Below, piece by piece: positions 7,899-14,829 of a DNA stretch of 17,606 bases. The first letter of the stretch is position 1, and the number at the start of each line of letters is the position of its first letter. Made by a program: the position numbers and the translations under genes. Source of the DNA: Verrucomicrobiia bacterium (GTDB taxonomy: Bacteria > Verrucomicrobiota > Verrucomicrobiia > Limisphaerales > UBA11358); contig JASHVW010000355.1 of the NCBI GenBank assembly GCA_030044395.1, positions 1 to 17,606 on the forward strand. The letters run 5' to 3'. The notes under the pieces are model-generated. The model saw only the letters and a program-made list of their open reading frames with translations, was not told where the DNA came from and searched no databases.

Positions 7899-9629
7899 TT
7901 ACTTGTTGCTGACCTGCGCCTCAGTAACGGAACCGGCTTTCGTTGCGCGAAAGGCGCGCTTTTCCAGTGGGTGCTCGTGTTGTTGCCATTCCTCGGAGAC
8001 CCGGCCATTCCAGCACGCCCGGTTTAGCGGATAAACGCCGGGATCAAAAATGACATGATAAAAATGCCAGACGACGATTGCCAGGCACGCCAACACTGCC
8101 TCGTAATAATGGATCGTCAACGCCACGTCCACAATCCAGCGCGGGAGGAACCACGTCAGGTCCGTTTGGAACCAGACGATCATCCCCGTGACACCCATGA
8201 TGATGATGCCCCACACCACCGCCCAGTATTCGATTTTTTCGGCGTAGCCGAACCGTCCAATTTTCGGCTTTTCTTCGCTCCAGCCGACAAGGTAACGCAC
8301 GGCGCACCACGTGTCGGCGAAGTCCTTTTTCACCGGGAACAAATCCCTCACCAACCGCCGGCCTTCCCGGGTTGTCAAAATATGAATGAGGTGATACAGC
8401 CCCGTCAGCAGCAACACGACGGCGGCGATGCGATGAATCCAGCGACGCACCGGTTCGCTGGAACCGAGCAGGTGCGCCAGTCCCGAATCGGGGAACTTCA
8501 GCGCGAACCCGCTGACTGCCAGCGCGATGAAACTCAACGCGAGCACGGCATGTTGCCAGCGGTGCGACAGGCTCATGCGCAGCACGGACCGTCCGGCCTC
8601 ACCCAGATGTGCCGCGACTTTCTTGTGAAACAGCAGGAGGTTGTGGGCGAGCATCGCGCCAATCACGACAAAGATGAGCCCCAGATAGGCCCGTCGCACC
8701 CACCCGTTGATCCGGCCCGCCAAATCCTGCCCGCCGGGTGCCGCCGCGAGATTCAAGTGAATATTTCCGCTCACGAACATCTCGTCCGCGCCGGGATGGC
8801 ACCGCCCGCACGTGGCCACCAGATTGTTGGTATTCACGCTGGAATCGGGGTCGGAGGACGGCAGGATCAGGTGGTACCCGTGGCAACTGGCGCAATTAGC
8901 CACGACCGTAGAGCCGTTTTGCGCCGCCAACCCGTGGTAGCTCTCCAGATATGTCTTCACCACGTTGGACGGAAGGTCGTATTTCCGGCTCAGCCCCACC
9001 GAGGCATGACAGCGGCTGCAAACATCGGCAATTTCCAGCGGCCGGGCGTTTTTCAGCGCCTGGATCGCATGTTCCGAATGGCAGTCGGTGCAGGTGGGGG
9101 CGTCCCGGTCACCCCCGCCGATTGCCTGGCCATGCACGCTTCGCGCCCAGTCCGCCTCCTCGGTTGCGTGGCAATGGCCGCAAGTCCGCGCCTGACTGAG
9201 AAAATAAAGACGCGAGGCCGGGGACAACGGCGGCTGAATATAATGCGTGCCGTGGCAATCCGCGCAAGTGGCGGCGTTCGCGTGGCCCGCCGCGCGCGCC
9301 AACCCATGAACGCTGGCGCCGTAGCTCGCGTCCTGGGCCGGGTGGCAGCGGGCGCAATTGACCGCCGCTACCGGACGGTTGTCGTCGGGATGAGCGGCGG
9401 TGATGTCATTGTGGCAACTGACGCAGCCGTTTGTGGCATGAACCGACGCAGCGAATTTGGCCTGGTCCACGAAGAGGGAAATGACGAGCCCATTGGCATT
9501 GGTCTTGGCGAGGGAATCCATCCCGTGGCAGTCGAGACAGTCACTGTCCGACATCGCCGGCGCCGCCATTCCGCGCGCCGCGAACGCGAGCGAGAGTCCG
9601 ATTAAAACGACTGCAATTCGATTGCCCAT
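7899..9629 (-). CDS. Nine-heme c-type cytochrome fused to a b-type cytochrome membrane domain
   Basis: A 576-residue protein with a signal peptide (residues 1-22, cleavage probably near AAP). Nine CxxCH motifs start at residues 31, 69, 92, 122, 150, 180, 204, 246 and 274. The periplasmic domain is built from two-heme units: CxxCH, a S-V/Y-H-G histidine, then CxxCH followed by x-x-H. The C-terminal half has helices at about 314-334, 356-378, 398-420, 468-487 and 500-525, with helix histidines (H360, H399, H413, H416, H507, H522, H525) that can bind b hemes, as in the FdnI/HydC/cytochrome b561 superfamily. The overall design resembles CbcL of Geobacter, a quinol-oxidising inner-membrane protein. 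It probably exchanges electrons between menaquinone and periplasmic partners. It is a paralogue of the 11-heme protein 100 bases upstream. Direction of electron flow is not determined. Confidence 0.93.
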   Translation of the reverse strand: MGNRIAVVLIGLSLAFAARGMAAPAMSDSDCLDCHGMDSLAKTNANGLVISLFVDQAKFAASVHATNGCVSCHNDITAAHPDDNRPVAAVNCARCHPAQDASYGASVHGLARAAGHANAATCADCHGTHYIQPPLSPASRLYFLSQARTCGHCHATEEADWARSVHGQAIGGGDRDAPTCTDCHSEHAIQALKNARPLEIADVCSRCHASVGLSRKYDLPSNVVKTYLESYHGLAAQNGSTVVANCASCHGYHLILPSSDPDSSVNTNNLVATCGRCHPGADEMFVSGNIHLNLAAAPGGQDLAGRINGWVRRAYLGLIFVVIGAMLAHNLLLFHKKVAAHLGEAGRSVLRMSLSHRWQHAVLALSFIALAVSGFALKFPDSGLAHLLGSSEPVRRWIHRIAAVVLLLTGLYHLIHILTTREGRRLVRDLFPVKKDFADTWCAVRYLVGWSEEKPKIGRFGYAEKIEYWAVVWGIIIMGVTGMIVWFQTDLTWFLPRWIVDVALTIHYYEAVLACLAIVVWHFYHVIFDPGVYPLNRACWNGRVSEEWQQHEHPLEKRAFRATKAGSVTEAQVSNK

Positions 9630-9633
9630 GCTT

Positions 9634-9676
9634 AACTAAGTTTCATGGAAGGCAAGCGACGCTGCTCAACTTAGTT
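9634..9676 (-). promoter_or_regulatory. Inverted repeat in the leader of the nine-heme cytochrome gene
   Basis: Perfect 9-base arms, AACTAAGTT at 9634-9642 and AACTTAGTT at 9668-9676 (plus-strand reading), are separated by 25 bases. The inner edge is 4 bases from the ATG at 9629, so one arm covers the place where a ribosome binding site should be, and no purine-rich site is visible there. It could be an operator or an RNA hairpin that limits translation. There is no T-run to suggest a terminator. Confidence 0.4.
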
Positions 9677-9729
9677 TGGCAATTCATCCCCGTTTTTTGC
9701 CAACGTTCAATCCGGCTTCCTGCCGGCTT

Positions 9730-11937
9730 TCAATGGGTCAGGCGTGTCGTCATGGCGTAGATAATCAGCGCAAGCAGCACAAGGCCGAGGCCGAAGAAGA
9801 AATAGCCGAAGGAACTGGCGATATTTTTCCACCGCACCCATTCGTCCTTGATCCGATGTTCGTCCAATTTGCCGGTGGCCACGAGCCGGTCATACCAGCG
9901 TTTGCGTTCGTGCAGCATTTCCGTTTTGGAAACGCGGCCCGAGAAGATGACGGTGTCCATCGGAAATTTCTCGATGCGGAAATGGGTATTGAAGAAATGG
10001 ATCGAGAATATGAACCCGGCGGCGAGCAAGGCCTCGTCGGAATGCAATATTAACGCAATGTTGATAATCCAGCCCGGGAGGAACCGGGTGAAGAATTCCG
10101 GGAACCACATAATCAAACCGGATGCGCCGATGATGGCCACGCCCCAGAAGACGGCGAAATAGTCAAATTTTTCCCAATAGGTCCACCGATCGAAGGCCGG
10201 CTTGGGGCCTTTTCCGAAGAACCATCTGTTGTGCGCCACAAAATCGCGGAAATCCTGGAAGGTGGGCATCATGGAGTCGGGTCCGAAAAGCGTGTGCCAT
10301 AGACGGATGAAATGGAATTTGCCGTCGGCCGGATCGCGCAGCGATTTTCGCCCCCGCCAGGCTTTGCCGGTCAGCGCCACCAGATGAAGACCAAAGTATA
10401 AGAAAGTAATCAGCGCCCCGAGACGGTGCAATGTCCGCGCGGTTTCCGGCCCGCCGATGAAATGGAAAATCACTTTGGCCCAACTCGTGTAATAAAATTT
10501 GAGGGGCATTCCCGTGACGACCAGGAGAAGAAAGCTGGTCACCACGAGGAAATGGAGGAAGCGTTCAAATGGCGAAAAGCGGGTGAACCATTCGCCGTCC
10601 GTTTGTGTTTGAATCTTCGCCTCGCGGAACCGTTTCGAATCATGCATGTAGAGATAGATCGCGCGCACCAGCCAGCCGATCGTATGAAGGCCAAAGAAGG
10701 TGAAGGTGCCGATGAGCAGGCCGGTCATGGCCAGGAACACGGCGTGGAAGAGCGGGTAGTGCGTCCCGTCCATCGGATTGGCGTGCGGGTCATATTGGGT
10801 GAATCCGGCGGTGGCGGCCGGATGACATTGCTGGCAGGTGGCCAGAATATTGGTGGCCGACAAATGCGAACGGGGGTCGGATGGCGGCAGAATGTCGTGA
10901 TAGCCGTGGCAGTCATAGCAGGCGGCCACTTCGGGGGCGACGTTGGGTTTGCCCAGGGCCATGGCCTTGCCGTGATAGGTTTCCCGATAATGCGCCAGGC
11001 GGTCGGCGTGGCATTTGCCGCAACGTTCATCGCTGATGGCTTTGAAATTGTTTCCTTCCGGATTGACGATTTCATGAGCGGTATGGCAATCGGTGCAAAC
11101 GGGTCCGCGGGGGTCGCCCCTGGCCAGCAGTTGGCCATGGATGCTTTGGTCGTAGGTTTCTTCCACGCCGAGGTGGCATTTGCCGCAGGTTTTGGCGACG
11201 TTTGCGTGATTGATGGGCGATTCGCGGTCCACGGCGCGTTTAATGTTATGCACGCCGTGGCAATCGTCACAGGAAGGCGCAACGATGAGGCCCATTTTCA
11301 GCAGCGCCTGTCCGTGAATGCTTTCCATATACTGCGCCGCCGCCTCCGGATGGTTGATTTCATATTCTTTGGTCAGACCCGGGTTGCTATGGCACTTGGC
11401 GCAGGTGTAGGGCAGATTAAGTTTGAAAACAGGCGACGCTGGGTCTTTGACCGGCAAGATTCCGTGGGAACCATGGCAATCCCAGCATTCCGCCGCGCCG
11501 GAGGCGCCGAGCAGATGGCTGACGCCGTGAATGCTGGTTGCGTAATCCTTTGCTTCCTGCTCATGGCAATGCCCGCAATCCGGCGGGCCAAGCGGGTCGT
11601 GGACAAGGTCTTTAACGTCGGTGTGGCAGTCCACGCAGTTGAGGTTGGCGTGGACGGAATGCGCGAAGTCATTCGTTGGAAAAACCAGCGATTCAATCTT
11701 GCCGTTGACGGTCCGGGTGGTGCTCGGATCCAGATGGCACCCCAGGCAATCGCTGTTCGCAAATTGGGGCGCGGCATTGGTGGCGGCGGTTTGCTGCGAC
11801 CCTGCAGCCACTGCCGCCAATTGGAAAACAAGAATCAGAGCGAAGAAGGCGTTGAGGCAATGAAGCGTGAAAGCGCTCGATCCCGCGGTGAATTTCCGCT
11901 GGAACGCTGGAATGCCGGAATGCGTCAACGAATGCAT
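9730..11937 (-). CDS. Eleven-heme c-type cytochrome fused to a b-type cytochrome membrane domain
   Basis: A 735-residue protein. A hydrophobic signal segment lies at about 26-45 behind a 25-residue basic leader, so the true start could be slightly further in, but no other ATG is available. Eleven CxxCH motifs start at residues 64, 101, 121, 151, 179, 223, 251, 281, 306, 340 and 368. They form a two-heme opening, four two-heme units with a S/T-I/Y-H-G histidine, and one final heme. Membrane helices lie at about 396-418, 458-476, 505-523, 590-610, 622-648 and 711-731, with histidines in the first five suited to b hemes; the last helix has no counterpart in the nine-heme paralogue. It is expected to pass electrons between the quinone pool and periplasmic carriers. 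It lies 105 bases after a small cytochrome c gene and 100 bases before its paralogue, which suggests a shared role. Confidence 0.93.
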   Translation of the reverse strand: MHSLTHSGIPAFQRKFTAGSSAFTLHCLNAFFALILVFQLAAVAAGSQQTAATNAAPQFANSDCLGCHLDPSTTRTVNGKIESLVFPTNDFAHSVHANLNCVDCHTDVKDLVHDPLGPPDCGHCHEQEAKDYATSIHGVSHLLGASGAAECWDCHGSHGILPVKDPASPVFKLNLPYTCAKCHSNPGLTKEYEINHPEAAAQYMESIHGQALLKMGLIVAPSCDDCHGVHNIKRAVDRESPINHANVAKTCGKCHLGVEETYDQSIHGQLLARGDPRGPVCTDCHTAHEIVNPEGNNFKAISDERCGKCHADRLAHYRETYHGKAMALGKPNVAPEVAACYDCHGYHDILPPSDPRSHLSATNILATCQQCHPAATAGFTQYDPHANPMDGTHYPLFHAVFLAMTGLLIGTFTFFGLHTIGWLVRAIYLYMHDSKRFREAKIQTQTDGEWFTRFSPFERFLHFLVVTSFLLLVVTGMPLKFYYTSWAKVIFHFIGGPETARTLHRLGALITFLYFGLHLVALTGKAWRGRKSLRDPADGKFHFIRLWHTLFGPDSMMPTFQDFRDFVAHNRWFFGKGPKPAFDRWTYWEKFDYFAVFWGVAIIGASGLIMWFPEFFTRFLPGWIINIALILHSDEALLAAGFIFSIHFFNTHFRIEKFPMDTVIFSGRVSKTEMLHERKRWYDRLVATGKLDEHRIKDEWVRWKNIASSFGYFFFGLGLVLLALIIYAMTTRLTH
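11188..11403 (-). repeat. Two-heme module present in the 11-heme protein but not in its 9-heme paralogue
   Basis: Residues 179-250 of the 11-heme protein hold the CxxCH motifs at 179 and 223, with the linker PGLTKEYEINHP and SIHG between them. By order and side-motifs, unit 1, unit 3 and unit 4 of this protein match the three units of the nine-heme paralogue, leaving this one unmatched. This was aligned by eye only. Confidence 0.5.
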
Positions 11938-11994
11938 GTCTAAATTTTCATATCCGCCGGAAATACTGCAGCGGCTGGCTACAAACCAACTACG

Positions 11995-12017
11995 GCGGCG
12001 AATTTTGGATTCGCCGC
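11995..12017. other. Perfect 8-bp hairpin between the small cytochrome c and the 11-heme gene
   Basis: Arms GCGGCGAA (11995-12002) and TTCGCCGC (12010-12017) with a 7-base loop. It lies 26 bases after the cytochrome c stop (12043) on the minus strand and 58 bases before the ATG at 11937. The following minus-strand sequence is only mildly T-rich, so it is not a textbook terminator. It could be an attenuator, or a 3' stabiliser that makes the small cytochrome message more abundant than the downstream genes. Confidence 0.45.
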
Positions 12018-12042
12018 TGGCGCAACGGTATCTCGCGGCGCG

Positions 12043-12372
12043 TTACTTCTTAAGGGTTCGCAGATAAGCCACGACTGCTTTGGCATCGTCATCCGACAAG
12101 CTGTCGTAGGCCTTCATTACGGTTTTGCCGTCGCTGTTTTTCAGGCCTTCTTTAACCGCCTTGATGGCGGCGTCGTCGGTGAGCGCGGCCTGGACTTTGG
12201 CGTCGGAGTAGTCTTTACAAGCGAGGCGTTTGCCGATATTGGTCTGGCCGGCGCCGTCGGCGCCGTGGCACTTGGCGCATTGTTGGGTCCAGATGCCCTT
12301 GCCGTCGGAGGCGCGGGCGGTCAAACCGGCTGCGAGGCCGAGAACGATTGCGACCACAAGTATCTTTTTCAT
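12043..12372 (-). CDS. Small class I cytochrome c (periplasmic)
   Basis: A 109-residue protein with a signal peptide (MKKILVVAIVLGLAAGLTARA). The mature part has one heme site, CAKCH at 32-36, followed by GADGAGQTNIGKRL, and a late Met (M86 in KTVMKAYDSL) that is the likely sixth ligand, then a C-terminal helix DDDAKAVVAYLRTLKK. This is the cytochrome c5/c6/c553-like layout of a soluble electron carrier. It is the first gene of the cytochrome run and is a plausible partner of the two large c/b fusions. A pair of extra cysteines is not present (only C52 outside the heme site). The start is fixed by the signal peptide, though no strong ribosome binding site is visible. Confidence 0.93.
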   Translation of the reverse strand: MKKILVVAIVLGLAAGLTARASDGKGIWTQQCAKCHGADGAGQTNIGKRLACKDYSDAKVQAALTDDAAIKAVKEGLKNSDGKTVMKAYDSLSDDDAKAVVAYLRTLKK

Positions 12373-12391
12373 TGTCGTTAGCTTTATTTTG

Positions 12392-12423
12392 TTAAGCGCG
12401 GAACAAACGTTGTGCCGCTTTAA
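12392..12423 (-). promoter_or_regulatory. Imperfect dyad upstream of the small cytochrome c gene
   Basis: A 32-base imperfect palindrome 19 bases before the ATG at 12372. Outer TTAA/TTAA, then CGG/CCG and ACAA/TTGT arms flank a 3-base centre, with a small internal offset. Its place suits an operator or a leader hairpin for the cytochrome gene. The pairing is broken, so confidence is low. Confidence 0.3.
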
Positions 12424-12563
12424 AGAAAGCTTCGGTGAAGTTGCGGGAATGCACTACCCCTGTATTGGCCAACGCCTAGCATTTTTTGCATTGGCGCTGT
12501 TTGGCGAAAGGCTTTTGGGAGAGGATGCTTGGAAGGATTCGCGCTCGAATCAGCCTAAACACC

Positions 12564-13853
12564 TTACGGTTGGGCGGGCAAATAGACGGCGAACGTGGTG
12601 CCCCGGCCAATTTGGGTGTGAACGTGGAGCGCGCCGGCGCCGGCTTTGATGAGCCGCTGGACGATATTAAGGCCGAGGCCGGTTCCCTGGCGCGGGCCTT
12701 TGGTGGTAAAATAGGGCTGAAAGATTTTTGGCAGCACTTCCGACGGGATGCCCGGCCCGTTGTCACGCACCGAAAACCTGACGAGCGGCGCGGTGTTATT
12801 CATGCCTTCAATGTTCAATAGCCGGTCATGTTCTCCGTCCTTGAATTTCGTCAGGTCCAACGGTTGGCGCAAGACCTCCCCGGTGATTTGGACGCTGTGA
12901 GGCAGCGGGGCGCATTGAAAGGCATTAACGGAAAGGTTCAGCAAAATCTGGATCAAATCGGTGCCGTTGACTTTGACCGAGATGTCTTCCGCCAGGGGTG
13001 TGATGGCGAATTCGTTTTCCAATAGGCTGGGATGAACTCGCACGAGTTGATCCAAGTCGTGGAGCAACTGGTTCACTTTTACATTGGGAGCGGATTCATC
13101 GGATTGCCGCCGAAGGAAGCCGAGGTAACGCCGTGAGATTTCGATGCAATTGCCGACCTGCCGCGCGATAATGCGCAATCTCTCCCGAATGAACTCCAAA
13201 TCCTCAAGCTCCATCCGGGCATTTCGGTTCAAGCGCTGGTTCAACACCTGGACAAAACCGGAAATCACCGTCAGCGGGCCGTTAATGTCGTGGATGATGC
13301 TGGCGTAGATGTCGCCACGTGTTTTGGCGATTTGTTCTTCGATGCGCTGGTTTTGCAATTCGCCTAAAAGTTCCTGCACCTTTTCGGCGCTGCTGTGGAT
13401 TTCGCTTTCGAGAGTGCGGCGCTGCATCGCCAGGCCGACGGCGGCGCGGATGGTGGCGATGTCAAATGGCTTGTTGATGTAATCGCAAGCGCGCAGCCGG
13501 AGAGCCTGCCGGATGGTATCGGTTGTTTCGAAGGCCGTCATCATGATGGCCTCCATGTTTGGATTGACGTATTTGAGGCGTTCCAGGACTTCAATGCCCG
13601 ACATGCCGGCCATGCGAATGTCCAGCACCGCCACGTCAATGTCATTCTTTAGGGCCAGCTCAATGGCGGTCGTTCCGTCTTCGGCCATCAACAAATCGTA
13701 TTCGTCTTTGAAAATGACCCTGAGCGATTGGCGGGGGCCTTCCTCGTCGTCCACGACCAGCAGGGTCCCGCGGCGGCGCGGGGGGAACGCGGCCTCGATC
13801 AGGCCGTCTATGGCGTTACTCCCGACGGCAATTGGATCGGCGGTAATTGACAT
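12564..13853 (-). CDS. Response regulator receiver / histidine kinase hybrid (soluble)
   Basis: A 429-residue protein with a receiver domain first (about 28-145: acidic pair D35-D36, phosphoacceptor D78 in AVLDIRM, T106, K128 in NKPF), then a coiled-coil-like stretch (about 145-180), a HisKA-type helix with H188 in IIHDINGPL, and an HATPase_c domain (about 255-428) with N-box NLSVNA (N306, N310), G1 box DNGPGIP (D364) and G2 box GTGLGLNIV. No membrane helices are seen, so it is cytosolic and should receive phosphate or signal from another protein; no output domain is present. A GTG in frame at 13883 would add 10 residues, but a TATAAT box at 13889-13894 sits too close to it, so the ATG at 13853 is preferred. 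It reads towards the cytochrome genes with a 191-base gap; a regulatory link to them is only positional. Confidence 0.93.
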   Translation of the reverse strand: MSITADPIAVGSNAIDGLIEAAFPPRRRGTLLVVDDEEGPRQSLRVIFKDEYDLLMAEDGTTAIELALKNDIDVAVLDIRMAGMSGIEVLERLKYVNPNMEAIMMTAFETTDTIRQALRLRACDYINKPFDIATIRAAVGLAMQRRTLESEIHSSAEKVQELLGELQNQRIEEQIAKTRGDIYASIIHDINGPLTVISGFVQVLNQRLNRNARMELEDLEFIRERLRIIARQVGNCIEISRRYLGFLRRQSDESAPNVKVNQLLHDLDQLVRVHPSLLENEFAITPLAEDISVKVNGTDLIQILLNLSVNAFQCAPLPHSVQITGEVLRQPLDLTKFKDGEHDRLLNIEGMNNTAPLVRFSVRDNGPGIPSEVLPKIFQPYFTTKGPRQGTGLGLNIVQRLIKAGAGALHVHTQIGRGTTFAVYLPAQP

Positions 13854-13888
13854 ATTCTGAAATCTTAGGTTTGATTCTATCACAACTC

Positions 13889-13919
13889 ATTATAGTCCTC
13901 AAGCACAAAGCGGCTGCAA
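13889..13919 (-). promoter_or_regulatory. Likely promoter of the receiver-kinase gene
   Basis: A perfect TATAAT on the minus strand at 13889-13894, with a weak TTGCAG at 13914-13919 at a long 19-base spacing. Transcription would start near 13882, giving a leader of about 30 bases to the ATG at 13853 and excluding the GTG at 13883. Confidence 0.4.
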
Positions 13920-13986
13920 CCCGCCGAGGCGCCAAAAGGGCACGCCTATAGCGCCGACCTCCAAGCCGGCCGACCGGCATGCGGGT
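13895..13986. other. Palindrome-rich spacer
   Basis: The gap between the receiver-kinase gene and the 92-residue protein gene is full of short GC-rich dyads: AGGCG/CGCCT around an AAAA-centred loop (13927-13947), and GCCGG/CCGGC with a 4-base loop (13965-13978), plus GCCGACC twice (13953-13959 and 13969-13975). The second dyad lies 8 bases after the stop at 13987 on the minus strand but has no T-run. It may be a dispersed intergenic element or a transcript end. Confidence 0.35.
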
Positions 13987-14265
13987 CTATCTCTTTCCGC
14001 GCAATTCGATCTTTTTCAAACCAACTTCCTGGGCGGCGGCGTCAAACTCCTCACCGGTGGCGGTTTCAAGCTGCTTCCCGCGCGATTTAAGTTTTTCATT
14101 GATTTTGATGGCCTTTTCAACCATTACCTCATGAGTTTCCTGGGTGCCGCCGATGAGCGCGAAATTCTCACCAGTGGTGATCCGCTTATGGCCGTCCGAA
14201 TCCAGCCCCACGCCCAGCAATTTCCGGCCCGCGCGGGCATTTTTTGTTCCGTCAGCGTTCATCAT
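13987..14265 (-). CDS. Small hypothetical protein (92 aa)
   Basis: A hydrophilic 92-residue protein with no signal peptide or membrane segment. The sequence has a Gly-rich centre (LLGVGLDSDGHKRITTGENFALIGG) followed by a charged helix (ETHEVMVEKAIKINEKLKSRGK) and a basic end (IELRGKR). The GLD-x-x-DGH-x-R-x-T-x-G-x-N-F-x-L-x-GG-x-x-ETH pattern reminds me of small uncharacterised proteins seen in planctomycete/verrucomicrobial genomes, but I cannot name a family. The ATG at 14265 is used; a TTG at 14268 and an ATG at 14262 are equally possible in this TTG-ATG-ATG run, and no ribosome binding site is clear. It follows the small C-x2-C membrane protein by 51 bases and may share its transcript. 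Confidence 0.75.
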   Translation of the reverse strand: MMNADGTKNARAGRKLLGVGLDSDGHKRITTGENFALIGGTQETHEVMVEKAIKINEKLKSRGKQLETATGEEFDAAAQEVGLKKIELRGKR

Positions 14266-14316
14266 CAATCAATTTCGTGGAAGTTCGGCCAATTGACAAG
14301 TTGGAAGCCTGCAACA

Positions 14317-14748
14317 TCAGGTTTTGATGTCCTCCGGCAAAACTTCCGGCGGCGACAGTTCCCGTTTTTTCTTTTGGAGACATTCCGGGCACATGCCATG
14401 TGAGGTTTTTGTGGCGAATTTGGACCTGAAATAGGTTTCCATGTCCATCCACTCACCGTTGTAACACACCTTGCGGCACCAGCCGCACATGCGCAGAAAT
14501 TCTTCGAGATGATGCAGACGCTTAAGCAGCCGCCGGGTGCGAATGTGGACCCATGCCCAAATAACCAGCACGACGGCGGTGCGCAGCAGCGCGCGACGCC
14601 AGCTTGGGGCGGAGGATTCGCCGAACAGAACATGCGGAATGCGCAACCATTCTGCGATCCAGCACATCGCGATCATGAATGAGAAGCCTGCAGCTTCGAT
14701 CCAGAGGATGCCGCTCGTTTTTCCGCTCTGACGTTTCACGGCCTTCAC
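14317..14748 (-). CDS. Small two-TM protein with a paired C-x2-C (putative zinc) motif
   Basis: A 143-residue protein with two hydrophobic segments (about 15-36 and 53-70), an Arg-rich stretch, then a motif C88-G-W-C91 ... Y-N-G-E-W-M-D-M-E-T-Y ... S-H117-G-M-C120-P-E-C123. This C-x-W-C-K/R ... W ... E-x-Y ... H-G-x-C-P-x-C pattern is one I know from short tails of bacterial signalling proteins (PAS, receiver and kinase proteins), where it probably binds zinc. Here it stands alone behind a membrane hairpin. The start is GTG at 14748; a second GTG at 14739 is possible, and neither has a strong ribosome binding site. It is divergent from the peptidase gene (81-base gap). Function is unknown; a membrane-tethered signalling accessory is a guess. 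Confidence 0.78.
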   Translation of the reverse strand: MKAVKRQSGKTSGILWIEAAGFSFMIAMCWIAEWLRIPHVLFGESSAPSWRRALLRTAVVLVIWAWVHIRTRRLLKRLHHLEEFLRMCGWCRKVCYNGEWMDMETYFRSKFATKTSHGMCPECLQKKKRELSPPEVLPEDIKT

Positions 14749-14829
14749 TTTGCGCCGGGCTCAAATTCTTGTCCAGCGAAACGTTACAATTCTCGACATG
14801 CCGGCTATCGGTCATTACGCTGGCCACGC

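Noticed and set aside
8055..9605. A 516-codon open frame on the plus strand, antisense to the nine-heme cytochrome
   Set aside because: The minus strand encodes a complete multiheme cytochrome with signal peptide, heme motifs and helices. The antisense product is rich in Arg/His/Gln with no domain, as expected from GC-rich codon bias.
9712..9726. CCGGC/GCCGG hairpin just after the 11-heme stop as an intrinsic terminator
   Set aside because: The stem has only 5 pairs and there is no T-run after it on the minus strand.
10426..11943. A 505-codon open frame on the plus strand, antisense to the 11-heme cytochrome
   Set aside because: Same reason: the minus-strand protein is unmistakable, and the antisense product lacks any recognisable family feature.
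12536..12551. GATTCG/CGAATC hairpin after the receiver-kinase stop as a terminator
   Set aside because: The 6-bp stem is perfect, but no T-run follows and the stem is not GC-rich enough to be convincing.
13854..13883. GTG start for the receiver-kinase gene
   Set aside because: A perfect TATAAT lies only 5 bases upstream, so transcription would start at about the GTG itself. The ATG at 13853 is more likely, but the GTG is not excluded.
14252..14452. 66-codon minus-strand frame between the two small signalling-type genes
   Set aside because: It overlaps the end of the two-TM protein gene and the start of the 92-residue gene in another frame, and has no distinctive content.
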